From the NCBI RefSeq assembly GCF_014748335.1, contig NZ_JAAVIY010000005.1, positions 184,398-248,397 on the forward strand: a stretch of DNA of 64,000 bases, written 5' to 3'. Origin of the DNA: Flavobacterium selenitireducens (GTDB lineage Bacteria; Bacteroidota; Bacteroidia; Flavobacteriales; Flavobacteriaceae). The notes beneath the pieces are model-generated. The model ran no database searches. It saw nothing but the letters and a program-made list of their open reading frames with translations, and was not told the DNA's origin. Positions 43,098 to 52,130 of this stretch are shown piece after piece. The position numbers and the translations under genes are program-made. The stretch's first letter is position 1, and every line of letters begins with the position of its first letter.

Positions 43098-43928
43098 TCA
43101 AAAATCCGTTGAGACGGTTACGCTTTTCCAACGTTCGAGTTCGTCCATCATGGCGTTTGACTTTTCGGTCGCAAGTTTATAAGCGTCGCTGCCCAAAAAC
43201 AAATGCACCGGCGGATTTTCGGCATAAACCGTGTCGATGATCGCTTTCGCGCCTTTTACGGGATCGCCGGGTTGGTTTAAGTTCATCTGCTCCTGGTGGA
43301 ATTTTTGGCTCTCACGCGTCGATTCGTATGCGTCCAATTCGTTTTTAGGTGTCACCAACGAACCTGACGTCAGGAAGTTCGTCCGGAAATAACCAGGCAA
43401 AACGGCTGTCGCCTTGATGTTGAAATCTTTGACTTCCATCGCGAGCGCCTCGGTAAATCCTATTACGGCGAACTTTGTGGCGCAATAAATCCCGAATCCG
43501 GGAAAGTCGCCCAGGTAACCTCCAATCGAAGCAATGTTGAGAATGTGCCCGGCGTTTTGCTTTCGCATTTGCGGCAACGCTTTCCTGATCACGTTTAGCG
43601 AACCGAATACATTGACTTCAAAGTTTTGACGCGTTTCGGCGTCACTGAGTTCCTCGACCGCGCCCAATAAACCAAATCCGGCGTTGTTGATGACCACGTC
43701 AAGACTTCCGAATTCCGCAATGGTTTGTGTTATCGCGCGTTGGACATCGTTTTCGTCGGTTAGATCCAATTGCAGCGCGAGAAAGTTCGGGCTTGCCGCG
43801 ATCTGGTTTTCGAGTTCGTTCTTGTTGCGGCTCGTAGCGGCCACATTCTCGCCTTTTGCCAAAAGTTGGCGTGCGAGCTCCAGTCCGAAGCCTTTTGAAG
43901 CTCCGGTAATAAACCAGGTTTTTTTCAT
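43098..43928 (-). CDS. Short-chain dehydrogenase/reductase (SDR)
   Basis: 276 aa classical SDR. NAD(P)-binding TGASKGFGLELA, NNAG, catalytic Ser in NIASIGGYLG and YCATK (Tyr-x-x-x-Lys). Substrate unknown. Followed upstream by a similar SDR at 44079; the two are about equally long and probably paralogous. Confidence 0.93.
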   Translation of the reverse strand: MKKTWFITGASKGFGLELARQLLAKGENVAATSRNKNELENQIAASPNFLALQLDLTDENDVQRAITQTIAEFGSLDVVINNAGFGLLGAVEELSDAETRQNFEVNVFGSLNVIRKALPQMRKQNAGHILNIASIGGYLGDFPGFGIYCATKFAVIGFTEALAMEVKDFNIKATAVLPGYFRTNFLTSGSLVTPKNELDAYESTRESQKFHQEQMNLNQPGDPVKGAKAIIDTVYAENPPVHLFLGSDAYKLATEKSNAMMDELERWKSVTVSTDF

Positions 43929-44033
43929 TTCGTGATTATTTGATAGCGTTGATTGTTCCGAGTGTCGTGACGGAACTTTGTGGATTTTTACAGGATTTCC
44001 GTATTGGGATGAGGTTTTGAATTTTTATTTTTC

Positions 44034-44068
44034 AAACCTCAAAGGGTTAAAAAAGACCTTTGAGGTTT
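44034..44068. repeat. Perfect AAACCTCAAAGG hairpin
   Basis: AAACCTCAAAGG (44034-44045), 11-nt loop, CCTTTGAGGTTT (44057-44068): perfect 12-bp arms. Lies just after the second SDR gene, where it may act as a terminator. Same family as 17917 and 35172. Confidence 0.75.
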
Positions 44069-44078
44069 AAAGGCCACT

Positions 44079-44915
44079 TCAAAAATCAGTCGACTTTGAG
44101 GTTATCTTCCAATCCTTGATATTTTCCTGTATCGCCTCGGTCTTCTCCCAGGCGCGTTTGACGGCGTCGCCTCCCATGAAGAAACGCACCGGCGGATTCG
44201 GGTTTTCGGCAAGGTCGATGAACACGTCAGGCGCTTTTTCCGGATCGCCGGACTGCCTGCCGTCAATTCCTTTATAACGTTCATGGGTGGAGCGGACCGC
44301 GGTATATTCCGGCATTTTGTTCTCAGAAAGCACGAGCGATTCCGGCTTGAGGAATGAGGTTCGGAAGCCGCCTGGCATCACGACCGTGACTTTTACTCCA
44401 AATTCCCTGACGTCTTCGGCAAGCACTTCGCTCATCCCGATCACAGCCGCTTTAGCCGCAGAATAAGCGGCCCATCCCGTCGCAGGAGCGAATCCCGCTA
44501 TTGACGAAATATTGATGATGTGACCCGACTGTTGCTTGCGAAGTTGGGGCATTGCCGCACGGATAACGTTGATCGTACCGAAAATATTGATGTCGAACGC
44601 CTGTTTGATTTCGGCATTCGTCAATTCTTCAATGCTTCCGCCGATGCCATAACCCGCGTTGTTCACGATAACATCGAGGCGGCCAAACATCCCGATAGTC
44701 GCTTCGATCGCCTTTTTTACGCTTTCTTCGTCGGCCAGGTCGACGGTAAGTGGCAGGAAATTTTCGGTCCGCCCGACGGCCTGTTGTAATTGTGCAGCGT
44801 CGCGCGAGGTCGCCGCGACCTTGTAACCGTAATCCAGTAATTTGACGATCAGGGAACGGCCAAGCCCTTTTGATCCTCCGGTAACGAACCAAACTTTTGA
44901 TTGCTCTGTTTTCAT
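44079..44915 (-). CDS. Short-chain dehydrogenase/reductase (SDR)
   Basis: 278 aa classical SDR: TGGSKGLGRSL, NNAGYG, NISSIAGFAP and YSAAK. Similar to the neighbouring SDR throughout, including the C-terminal substrate-binding part ending in STDF in both proteins. Probably under control of the AraC regulator encoded just upstream. Confidence 0.93.
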   Translation of the reverse strand: MKTEQSKVWFVTGGSKGLGRSLIVKLLDYGYKVAATSRDAAQLQQAVGRTENFLPLTVDLADEESVKKAIEATIGMFGRLDVIVNNAGYGIGGSIEELTNAEIKQAFDINIFGTINVIRAAMPQLRKQQSGHIINISSIAGFAPATGWAAYSAAKAAVIGMSEVLAEDVREFGVKVTVVMPGGFRTSFLKPESLVLSENKMPEYTAVRSTHERYKGIDGRQSGDPEKAPDVFIDLAENPNPPVRFFMGGDAVKRAWEKTEAIQENIKDWKITSKSTDF

Positions 44916-44994
44916 AATGTGTGGGATTATGAAGCAAAGTTACGCCTTCAGCTGTCGGGATAATTAGCCCACTTCAAACTAAAAGTTACGAAAA

Positions 44995-45897
44995 TCAAAC
45001 ATTTCTGAAAATTGTCGGCGTTTGCGTGGTGTGCTTTCGGAAGAAGTTGTTGAAATGGCTCGCTTCCTCGAATCCCAAACTGTAACCGATCTCCGAAACA
45101 TTCCAGTTCGTGTGCCTCAGCAACGCACGGGCCTCGGTGGCAAGGCGCTCGGCGATGATGGCGGTCGTGGTCTTTCCCGTAGTCGATTTGACGGCCCTGT
45201 TCAAATGATTCACATGTACGGAAAGTTGGCTGGCGTAATCGTTAGCGGACCGCATTGACAATCGCTGAGCGGGATTCTCGATGGGAAATTGACGCTCGAG
45301 AAGTTCCATGAAAACCGTCGTGATACGAGAGTTGGCATCGGGATGTTTATAGAGGTTTTCCGTAGGCTGCCGCTTCATCGCGAAATGGGCGAGTTCGAGG
45401 ACATAGTTGCGCAACAGATCGAATTTGTATGTATAATCAGATGCGATTTCGTTGAGCATCTTGTCGAAAATCGCAGAGACTTCGGCGTCTTCCTCGGCGG
45501 AGAGCACGTAGCCAGGCTTTCCGTTCAACCCAAACATCGGCCAGTCCGACAAACTTCCCCTGATTTTTTCCTTGAAGAAAGATTCAGTAAAAATGCAAAA
45601 AACGCCATCTTTCGTTTCGGACAACGGCTCATACGTATAAGGAACCTGAGGATTGAAAAACATCAAGGTCGAGCCGTCCACGTCGATGCTCCTGTCGGCA
45701 TAATGGTAACGGTTGTTGCCGCGAACCAGCGCCACCTTGTAAAAATCGCGTCGGTTGTAATGCACGGTGACCTGCCCGTTGTTGTAGCAATCTTCGGTAC
45801 GGAAAACGTTGAAGTGTCCTATTCCTTGCTGGTAATCCGCCGGAAGGCCGTTGAGTTTTTGTCGGTAAAAGTCTTCCAGTGTTTCAGCTGTCTTCAT
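44995..45897 (-). CDS. AraC-family regulator
   Basis: 300 aa. Cupin-like N-terminal sensor domain (about 1-180) and C-terminal double HTH (about 195-300) with LSVHVNHLNRAVKSTTGKTT and WNVSEIGYSLGFEEASHFNNFF. Such proteins activate nearby genes on ligand binding; the two SDR genes immediately downstream are the natural targets. Confidence 0.9.
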   Translation of the reverse strand: MKTAETLEDFYRQKLNGLPADYQQGIGHFNVFRTEDCYNNGQVTVHYNRRDFYKVALVRGNNRYHYADRSIDVDGSTLMFFNPQVPYTYEPLSETKDGVFCIFTESFFKEKIRGSLSDWPMFGLNGKPGYVLSAEEDAEVSAIFDKMLNEIASDYTYKFDLLRNYVLELAHFAMKRQPTENLYKHPDANSRITTVFMELLERQFPIENPAQRLSMRSANDYASQLSVHVNHLNRAVKSTTGKTTTAIIAERLATEARALLRHTNWNVSEIGYSLGFEEASHFNNFFRKHTTQTPTIFRNV

Positions 45898-45935
45898 AAT
45901 GCGAAGTTATGAAAATCAAACAAATTGATTTGGAA

Positions 45936-46005
45936 AAACGAGGTTTGAAGTTTAAAAGTTTAGGGTTTAAAGTTTGAGGTTTGAGGTTTTTTGAGGTTTA
46001 AATCT
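45936..46005. repeat. Heptamer tandem repeat (GTTTGAG / GTTTAAA)
   Basis: Degenerate GTTTGAAGTTTAAAAGTTTA-type units between the AraC gene and the third SDR. Confidence 0.75.
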
Positions 46006-46008
46006 TGA

Positions 46009-46770
46009 TTAGATCAGCAATCCGCCGGAAACTTCGATGCGTTGGGCGTTTACCCATTTGGCGTCGTCCGAGCACAGGAAGGCTACCACGCTTCCGATGT
46101 CGTCCGGCAAACCGACGCGACCCAAAGCAGTCATTCCCGAAAGTTGCTCGTTCAGTTCTTTGGAATCGCGCACGCGTCCGCCTCCAAAATCGGTTTCGAT
46201 AGGACCGGGCGCGACGACGTTGGCACGGATTCCGCGGGAGCCGAGTTCTTTTGCAAGGTAGCGTGTCATGACTTCAACGCCACCTTTCATGGCTGCGTAG
46301 GCCGCTGAGCCCGGAAAACTGAAACGCGCCAATCCCGATGAAACATTGACGATGCCGCCGTTGTCGTTGAGATGCGGCAGTGCTTTCTGCGTCATGAAAA
46401 ATGCGGCTTTCAGATGGATGTCGAACATGTTTTGAAGTTGTTCCTCGGTAGTTTCGGCGAACGGGACGTACATTCCCGTACCGGCATTATTGATCAGGTA
46501 GTCGAATTTGTCTGTTCCGAATTTTTCCAATAATGTCGATCTCAGTTCTTCAAAGAAAGACCCGAAAAGGGCACTTTCGCCAACGTTCAATTGAAGCGTT
46601 GCGGCTTTTCGGCTGAGCGATTCGATTTCAGAAACCACGTTTTGCGCTTCGTCGTTATTGCTGTTGTACGTGAGCACGACATCGACACCTTTTTTAGCCA
46701 ATGCCAACGCCATGTTTTTTCCAAGTCCGCGACTTCCGCCGGTAACGAGTGCTATTTTTTGTTGTGACAT
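46009..46770 (-). CDS. Short-chain dehydrogenase/reductase (SDR)
   Basis: 253 aa classical SDR: TGGSRGLGKNMA, NNAGTG, NVSSGLARF, YAAMK and C-terminal VNAQRIEVSGGLLI, the FabG-like type with a Gly-rich end. Distinct from the two SDRs at 43098 and 44079. Substrate unknown. Confidence 0.93.
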   Translation of the reverse strand: MSQQKIALVTGGSRGLGKNMALALAKKGVDVVLTYNSNNDEAQNVVSEIESLSRKAATLQLNVGESALFGSFFEELRSTLLEKFGTDKFDYLINNAGTGMYVPFAETTEEQLQNMFDIHLKAAFFMTQKALPHLNDNGGIVNVSSGLARFSFPGSAAYAAMKGGVEVMTRYLAKELGSRGIRANVVAPGPIETDFGGGRVRDSKELNEQLSGMTALGRVGLPDDIGSVVAFLCSDDAKWVNAQRIEVSGGLLI

Positions 46771-46866
46771 GATTTTACGTTTAGTATTTACGCAAAGTTA
46801 GTGTCGGTCGGAGCGCCAAAAATGGTGGAGACGTCAGTTTTTATCCCATCGATTCAATCCGTCGGC

Positions 46867-47292
46867 TCAACTATTTTTTTTTCGGAATTGAAGCGGCGTC
46901 TGGCCGACCATTCCTTTGAAAAACTTTACGAAGTTGGTCGGTTCGTCCCAGGCAAACCGGGAACTGATGTCTGAAACGGAAAGATTTGTTTCGCGCAACA
47001 GCCGTTTGGCCTCGTCTGCGATCGCATTTTCCATGAATTCGCAAGGCGATTTGCCTGTCGTAGCTTTAAGTGTGTTGGTCAGGTGGCGTTTGTTGATGAA
47101 AAGTTTCGCCGCGTATTGGCTTGTGGACATCCTGAAGTTAGCGCGTCCGGCGAAGAGCTCGTCGAGATGCGCGCCAAACAACGCCATGAAGTCGGCCGTA
47201 ATTTGTTCTGCGCGACGGCCTTTCCTCCGGTTGTTTTGGCGACCGGTAAAATCGATTTCGGAAGGATCGGAAACTTCGGATGGATGCGGCAT
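46867..47292 (-). CDS. Short AraC-type DNA-binding protein
   Basis: 141 aa from the ATG at 47292. The frame opens at a TTG (47298) that is part of a perfect -7 box TAAATTTG (47303-47296), so the transcript is likely leaderless and begins at the ATG. It has the double HTH (MSTSQYAAKLFINKRHLTNT; NLSVSDISSRFAWDEPTNFV) but no cupin sensor domain, so it may be a truncated or stand-alone DNA-binding form. Confidence 0.8.
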   Translation of the reverse strand: MPHPSEVSDPSEIDFTGRQNNRRKGRRAEQITADFMALFGAHLDELFAGRANFRMSTSQYAAKLFINKRHLTNTLKATTGKSPCEFMENAIADEAKRLLRETNLSVSDISSRFAWDEPTNFVKFFKGMVGQTPLQFRKKNS

Positions 47293-47311
47293 ATCCAAAT
47301 TTACAAAAAAA

Positions 47312-47340
47312 GGAAAGTCGCCCGTAAGCGACTCTCCAAC
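47312..47340 (-). terminator. Terminator of the AhpD-like gene
   Basis: GAGTCGC and GCGACT-type arms around TTACGG; read on the minus strand it is followed by a seven-T run, just upstream of the leaderless AraC promoter. Confidence 0.75.
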
Positions 47341-47361
47341 ATTGCATCCAAATAAAAAAGA

Positions 47362-47799
47362 TCAGCCTACTCTCCATCCGGAGGAGATCGCCAGGCGGTT
47401 CCACGCATTGATGGCAATTACCATCACGATGGCGTCGGCTATGTACTTGTCGTCGAAATGCTTGCGCAGTTCATCATAGGTGGCATCCGTGACGTGTTTT
47501 TCGCTGATCATCGTCATTTCTTCGGTCAGGGCCAAAAGTGCCTTCTCCGCATCGCTGTAGATGTCGGCTTCGCGCCACGCGTTGAGCATAAAAATGCGTT
47601 GATTGGTTTCGCCATGTTTCAGCGCCTCGGCAGTGTGCATGTTGATGCAAAATGCGCATTGGTTGATCTGTGATGCGCGAATCTTGATAAGTTCCTTATG
47701 GGTTGCGGTAAGTTCCGTGGACGCGATGTAGTTTTCGATTCCGACGAATGCCTGATAAGCGCCTGGTGCCGTTTTTGAGATATTTACCCTGGTTTCCAT
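47362..47799 (-). CDS. Carboxymuconolactone decarboxylase / AhpD-like protein
   Basis: 145 aa, all helical. The redox motif CAFCINMH (CxxC with following His) is that of AhpD-type alkylhydroperoxidases, which reduce peroxides through the two Cys. It stands among oxidoreductases and redox-type regulators, which fits a stress role. Confidence 0.9.
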   Translation of the reverse strand: METRVNISKTAPGAYQAFVGIENYIASTELTATHKELIKIRASQINQCAFCINMHTAEALKHGETNQRIFMLNAWREADIYSDAEKALLALTEEMTMISEKHVTDATYDELRKHFDDKYIADAIVMVIAINAWNRLAISSGWRVG

Positions 47800-47923
47800 T
47801 GTGAAATGTTTTTAAGTTTACAGGACAAATTTCCGCACTGTACGCTTTAAAAAACTTGAAGTACTTCAAGAAATGAATTCGGGTGCCTGAAACAACAATT
47901 CCAAATACTCATTTCGATTACCG

Positions 47924-48493
47924 TCAAACCTTTCCAGCCCTGATTTTACTAAGGAACTCAGCCGAAAAATCGAGGTAGGACGCCAGCATATATTGAGGCA
48001 CGCGCTGGACGAATTCGGGAAACTTGTCGTTCATGTTGTGGAAGCGCTCCTCGGCCGAAAGCGAAAACAAATAGCTGATCCTCTTCTGGGCCGCGCCGAC
48101 CGCCTTTTGGTAGCACAACCTGAAATAACGCTCAAGCTTTGGAATCTTCTCAAGCAGGAAATCCATATCGGATTTTTGCAGGACCGCGACCTCAGAACGT
48201 TCCACCGCCTGCACATAAAATCCCGAAACCGAATCATTGTGGAATGCGAGATAATCGGTCATCCACCAATTTTCGATCACGAATTGGTGGGTTTGTTCGT
48301 TTCCTTTGGGCGTTATCAGATAGAGCCTCAGGCAACCCTTGAGCACGAAAAACAATTTGTAGCCTGGCTTTCCGGCTTCGAGCAAAAACTGTTTTTTTCG
48401 TGCCTCGACATACGATATCCGAGACAATAACAATTCTTTTTCGCTTTCGTCGAGACTTACGAATTTGTCGATATGTTCCAACAGATTTTGCAT
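47924..48493 (-). CDS. Crp/Fnr-family regulator (cyclic-nucleotide-binding fold)
   Basis: 189 aa from the ATG at 48493 (MQNLLEHIDKF). The apparent TTG start at 48499 is the end of a perfect -7 box TATATTTG (48504-48497), 3 nt before this ATG, so the mRNA is probably leaderless. N-terminal cNMP-binding beta-barrel (about 20-120) and a C-terminal HTH region ending YLDFSAEFLSKIRAGKV. Ligand unknown. Confidence 0.88.
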   Translation of the reverse strand: MQNLLEHIDKFVSLDESEKELLLSRISYVEARKKQFLLEAGKPGYKLFFVLKGCLRLYLITPKGNEQTHQFVIENWWMTDYLAFHNDSVSGFYVQAVERSEVAVLQKSDMDFLLEKIPKLERYFRLCYQKAVGAAQKRISYLFSLSAEERFHNMNDKFPEFVQRVPQYMLASYLDFSAEFLSKIRAGKV

Positions 48494-48529
48494 ACACAAA
48501 TATAGTCCAACGGCTCAAGATTTTCCGAC

Positions 48530-48580
48530 AGCAAACGACTATAAACGACTATAAACGACAACAAACGCTTATAAACGGAT
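48530..48580. repeat. Tandem repeat (AAACGACTAT-type 10-mer)
   Basis: Four to five ACTATAAACG units, overlapping the last codons of the oxidoreductase gene. The same unit type recurs at 59868-59935. Confidence 0.7.
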
Positions 48581-49504
48581 AACAATTTTGCCTTTGGTGC
48601 GACCGGACTCAATGCTCTCATGGGCTTTGGGCAGCGTGTCAAAATCATAAACCTGGGAGACGTGCGCCTGCAATTTCCGAGATTCGAGCCAATCTGCAAT
48701 CTGCCTCATGTCGTCTCCGCTGCTTTGCACCATATGGAATCCGAGCCTGACACTGCGCGCTTCAAGCCTTTGTGCCAAATCTTTTAGATTGGCACCCGAT
48801 GGCAACGTCCATAGCGTGCCGCCATCCTTGACGGTAAACGAGAGTTTTTCGAGAAATTCCCCCGAGAGCGAATCGAGTGCAAAATCGAAGCCTCTGAGCG
48901 ACTCAAAAGGTGTTTCCAGATAATCGACGACGTGATCGGCTCCGAGCGATTTGACGAAATCGACATTTTTTGTCGACGTGATCCCGGTAACTTCAGCTCC
49001 GAGGTGCTTCGCGATCTGGATGGCGAAATGTCCGACGCCGCCCGCTGCCGACTGGATCAACACTTTTTGCCCTTTGGAAATGTTGGGTCTGAGGATTTGC
49101 AGCGCCGTCAACGCTGCCAACGTAGCGGCTGCCGCTTCTTCGAACGAAATGTTCATCGGTTTGAATGCGAGCTGTGATGCAGGCGAAGCGACATATTCGG
49201 CGTAAGCTTTGCCGTGACCCGGAAAATGGATCATCCCGAAAACATCGTCCCCAATCTGAAAATCCGTTACGGACTCTCCAACGGCTTCTACCGTCCCCGC
49301 GACGTCCCAACCCAGGACGAGAGGCATTTCCTCTTTGAGTTTTCCGAAAATTCCCTTGCCCGATCGGGTTTTGGCGTCTACCGGATTGATTGAGATCGCT
49401 TTGACTCTTATTAAAACTTCGTCCGCTGCGAAATGTGGCATATCGGTCTCGACCAAATTAAGGTTGGAAGCAGGCCCTGTTTCATTTAGAAGGTATGTTT
49501 TCAT
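48569..49504 (-). CDS. Zinc-free quinone-oxidoreductase-type alcohol dehydrogenase
   Basis: 311 aa medium-chain dehydrogenase. N-terminal GroES-like domain (AISINPVDAKTRSGKG, LGWDVAGTVEAVGE) and Rossmann domain (SAAGGVGHFAIQIAKHLGAE). No catalytic Cys/His zinc cluster, so it is an NADPH-dependent quinone oxidoreductase-like enzyme. Divergent from an HxlR regulator gene with three palindromes between them; such pairs usually answer to electrophile or quinone stress. Confidence 0.92.
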   Translation of the reverse strand: MKTYLLNETGPASNLNLVETDMPHFAADEVLIRVKAISINPVDAKTRSGKGIFGKLKEEMPLVLGWDVAGTVEAVGESVTDFQIGDDVFGMIHFPGHGKAYAEYVASPASQLAFKPMNISFEEAAAATLAALTALQILRPNISKGQKVLIQSAAGGVGHFAIQIAKHLGAEVTGITSTKNVDFVKSLGADHVVDYLETPFESLRGFDFALDSLSGEFLEKLSFTVKDGGTLWTLPSGANLKDLAQRLEARSVRLGFHMVQSSGDDMRQIADWLESRKLQAHVSQVYDFDTLPKAHESIESGRTKGKIVIRL

Positions 49505-49511
49505 GATTTTA

Positions 49512-49580
49512 ACTATAAAGATTATAGTGACAAAACTATTTATAGTTTTTTACCTTTGCAATAACTATCCAAATGGATAG
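49512..49580. promoter_or_regulatory. HxlR operator region with three palindromes
   Basis: ACTATAA-aga-TTATAGT (49512-49528), AAAACTAT-tt-ATAGTTTT (49532-49549) and CTATCC-aaat-GGATAG (49565-49580). A perfect -7 box TACCTTTG for the HxlR gene lies at 49551-49558, between the second and third palindromes. The shared ACTAT half-site suggests repeated binding by the HxlR dimer. Confidence 0.7.
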
Positions 49581-49591
49581 GTGAAATAAAA

Positions 49592-49963
49592 ATGACGATC
49601 GACTGTAAAAACGAGCAATATGAGATGGGCGGAAAGCAGTTTCCGTGCAGTACGAGCATCACGATGGAATTTATCGGAGGGAAGTACAAAACCGTGATCC
49701 TCTTTCATCTCCGCAACGCCGCACTGCGTTATAACGAATTGCGAAAGTTCATGCCGGTCGTCACGGAGCGCACGCTGAGCCTTCAATTGAAACAACTCGA
49801 ACAGGACGGGCTTTTGAAGCGCACGGTGTACACCACAAAGCCGCCATTGAAGGTAGAATACGAATTGACCGATTTCGGCAAAACGTTGCTGCCGATGCTG
49901 ATGGTCATTGCCGAATGGGGACGCGATGTCGCCGCCCAGAAAGCCTCCGTCGTGAAAGTCTAG
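49592..49963 (+). CDS. HxlR-family transcriptional regulator
   Basis: 123 aa winged helix: GGKYKTVILFHLRNAALRYN, then LRKFMPVVTERTLSLQLKQL and a wing around YTTKPPLKVEYELTDFG. Two N-terminal Cys (5 and 19) could sense thiol-reactive compounds, as in YodB/HypR-type members. Overlaps the nucleosidase gene end by 4 bp. Confidence 0.92.
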   Translation: MTIDCKNEQYEMGGKQFPCSTSITMEFIGGKYKTVILFHLRNAALRYNELRKFMPVVTERTLSLQLKQLEQDGLLKRTVYTTKPPLKVEYELTDFGKTLLPMLMVIAEWGRDVAAQKASVVKV

Positions 49964-50535
49964 GATTTGAGCATATCGACCGCGGCTCTCAGCGAAATAG
50001 CGGCGTGATGCACCGACACCAGCCAATCTTCGGCTGCAGCTCCGTCGGCACCATCCGAAATATATTTAAGGCATAAGAACGGGATATCGCTTTTTTTGGC
50101 GATCAGCGCCAGCGGAAAAGCTTCCATGTCAATCACGTTGTATTCGGTATTTACGTGGGACATTTCAAAGAAATCGCCGGTTCCGCAAATGCCTTGTTGA
50201 AGTTCGGGTGCCGAAAACCCGTACTCGAGAATAGGTTCGTCGCCGGAGAATGGCGTTTCAAATTTTCGGTAGCCAAGCGCCCGTACGTCCATATCGCGTT
50301 GAATGAAGCGGTTGCAGGCGATTACACTTCCTTTGGTAAATTCCGTGCTTCCGGCAGATCCAAGATTGACGATGATGCTGGGCTTTCCCGATTCCAGTTT
50401 TTTCATCAAGTGATATCCGGCCGACACTTTCCCGATTCCCACGAAAGCGTTGTTGCAACCTTCAAATGCTGATGCCGCCTCGATTTCGAGCGCAAAAACG
50501 AATAGCGGATCTTGGTTGAGCAATTCTCTAAGCAT
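49960..50535 (-). CDS. Purine-type nucleosidase (MTA/SAH nucleosidase-like)
   Basis: 191 aa from the ATG at 50535. The upstream in-frame TTG belongs to a perfect -7 box TACATTTG (50546-50539), 3 nt before the ATG, giving a leaderless mRNA. Nucleoside phosphorylase fold: FVFALEIEAASAF, GIGKVSAGYHL, IVNLGSAGSTE and VIDMEAFPLALIAKK (catalytic Glu region). It cleaves the N-glycosidic bond of a nucleoside; the exact substrate is uncertain. Confidence 0.85.
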   Translation of the reverse strand: MLRELLNQDPLFVFALEIEAASAFEGCNNAFVGIGKVSAGYHLMKKLESGKPSIIVNLGSAGSTEFTKGSVIACNRFIQRDMDVRALGYRKFETPFSGDEPILEYGFSAPELQQGICGTGDFFEMSHVNTEYNVIDMEAFPLALIAKKSDIPFLCLKYISDGADGAAAEDWLVSVHHAAISLRAAVDMLKS

Positions 50536-50559
50536 GCGCAAATGTAGGTATCACAAAGC

Positions 50560-50586
50560 AAAAAACCCGACATTTCTGACGGGTTC
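50560..50586 (-). terminator. Terminator of the DUF4394 gene
   Basis: AACCCG/CGGGTT arms; read on the minus strand followed by TTTTTTGC, 20 nt after the lipoprotein stop. Confidence 0.8.
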
Positions 50587-50606
50587 TTCATTGGGAAATA
50601 ATGGGT

Positions 50607-52130
50607 TTAGAATCCTAATCCGACGGCAAAACCGTTGACCGATGCAGGGAAATCCGCGATCGCAGTGGCCGAGCCGTTCGAAAGGTTTATAGAATAGATT
50701 TTGTTGGTCGTTCCTACGGTAAGGATAGCATAAGCTGTATTCGAATTTCCTCCGATGTCGAAACCATTGGTGTCCATGACGTCTATGCCGAGTGAGCCGA
50801 TTGCAGTCAATGTTCCTGCGTTAGGCGGATCTTGTTTGTACAACATGTCGGTAGCCGAATCGATGTCGTATAGAACCGTAGAGGCGGTTCCCGGATAACT
50901 GTTGGTGTAAGCCGCGGCCGTTATGGTCGGCGTACCCGGATTCAAATTGCCGTCTGTGGCAACTAAACTGCCGTCCACCGGATTGACGCGTAGATTTTGG
51001 CCGGTGTCGCTCACGATACGGATTTTATCCACAAAGGGATTGAAATCAAATCCGAAATCAGTGCCTACGAGCGTAGCTACCGGACCAGCGCCTACCATTG
51101 TGCTCGCTCCCGTGGCGGTATTGATGACGTAAAGACGTCCTGTGCTTCCCAAAGCGAACAATTGTCCGGTTACGGGACGCATGTCGATACCGACTACGCT
51201 TTCGGACGGTTGAAGACCCGTTATCGCTTTGCTGACCGGCGTTCCCGGCGACATAAAGTTGAAGGTGTGCAGGTTGTTGGAGCCATCTACGGCATAGGCC
51301 ACAGGCGAAGTTGGGATGGCAATCCCGATGATAGAGGTCGAGAGCATACCCAAATCGGTCGCTTTGCCAGTCGTCAAGTTGATTTGGTAGAGATGATCCA
51401 TGCCGGCCGTCGTAAAATTTGCAAGTGCCACGCTTCCGGACGGTGCGATGTCGAATCCTCCGTCGGCAGAGACATTGCCGGTCAGGTCAAGATTTCCGAT
51501 CCCGGTAAGGTCACCGTCGTTCGGCGGATCTTGTTTGTACAACATCTTCGTGCTAAAGTCGATCACGAAAAGTTCGGTAAAAGAAGCGCCGGCCATATTG
51601 TTCGTATAAGCTGCCGATCCTACGTTTGGCGATCCCGGATTGAGATTGCCATCTGTGGCGGCAACGGCTCCCGTTTCAGGGTGAAGGCGCAAATTCTGTC
51701 CGCTCGAGGTAACCAGTCGGATGCGGTCTACCGTCGGATTGAAGTCAAATCCTACCATGCTACCTGAAACAGCTGGCGTAAAAGGCGCTCCCACGGCGGT
51801 CGCGGCTCCTGACGAGGTGTTGATGATATACAGTTGGTTGGTGCTTCCCAATCCGTACAATTGTCCTGTTCCCGGACGGAAATCGATAGCAAGCAGGTTT
51901 TCACTGGCCTGAAGCCCGGTAACCGGCATCGTGCTGATCGCGGTTGCGGAATTGTTGGCGTTGTATTTCACCAGGCTGTTGGACGTCGTGAGTCCGTAAA
52001 ACTCGAGATTGGGTTTTTGGACAGGCGGATTGGTAGTGTTGCCGCCATCGTCATCATTGTTGCAGCTCGTAAAAGTTGCGGCCGAGAAAACGGCGCCGAG
52101 GCAAAACAGGGATCGAAGAATTTTTTTCAT
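50607..52130 (-). CDS. Lipoprotein with two tandem DUF4394 domains
   Basis: 507 aa. Lipoprotein signal ending in TFTSCNNDDD. Two repeats of about 225 residues (roughly 42-270 and 275-505) share FRPGTGQLYGLGSTNQLYII / MRPVTGQLFALGSTGRLYVI, VGFDFNPTVDRIR / FGFDFNPFVDKIR and MLYKQDPPN. DUF4394 is a beta-propeller-like domain of unknown function; two copies would close a larger propeller. Surface or periplasmic. Confidence 0.9.
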   Translation of the reverse strand: MKKILRSLFCLGAVFSAATFTSCNNDDDGGNTTNPPVQKPNLEFYGLTTSNSLVKYNANNSATAISTMPVTGLQASENLLAIDFRPGTGQLYGLGSTNQLYIINTSSGAATAVGAPFTPAVSGSMVGFDFNPTVDRIRLVTSSGQNLRLHPETGAVAATDGNLNPGSPNVGSAAYTNNMAGASFTELFVIDFSTKMLYKQDPPNDGDLTGIGNLDLTGNVSADGGFDIAPSGSVALANFTTAGMDHLYQINLTTGKATDLGMLSTSIIGIAIPTSPVAYAVDGSNNLHTFNFMSPGTPVSKAITGLQPSESVVGIDMRPVTGQLFALGSTGRLYVINTATGASTMVGAGPVATLVGTDFGFDFNPFVDKIRIVSDTGQNLRVNPVDGSLVATDGNLNPGTPTITAAAYTNSYPGTASTVLYDIDSATDMLYKQDPPNAGTLTAIGSLGIDVMDTNGFDIGGNSNTAYAILTVGTTNKIYSINLSNGSATAIADFPASVNGFAVGLGF

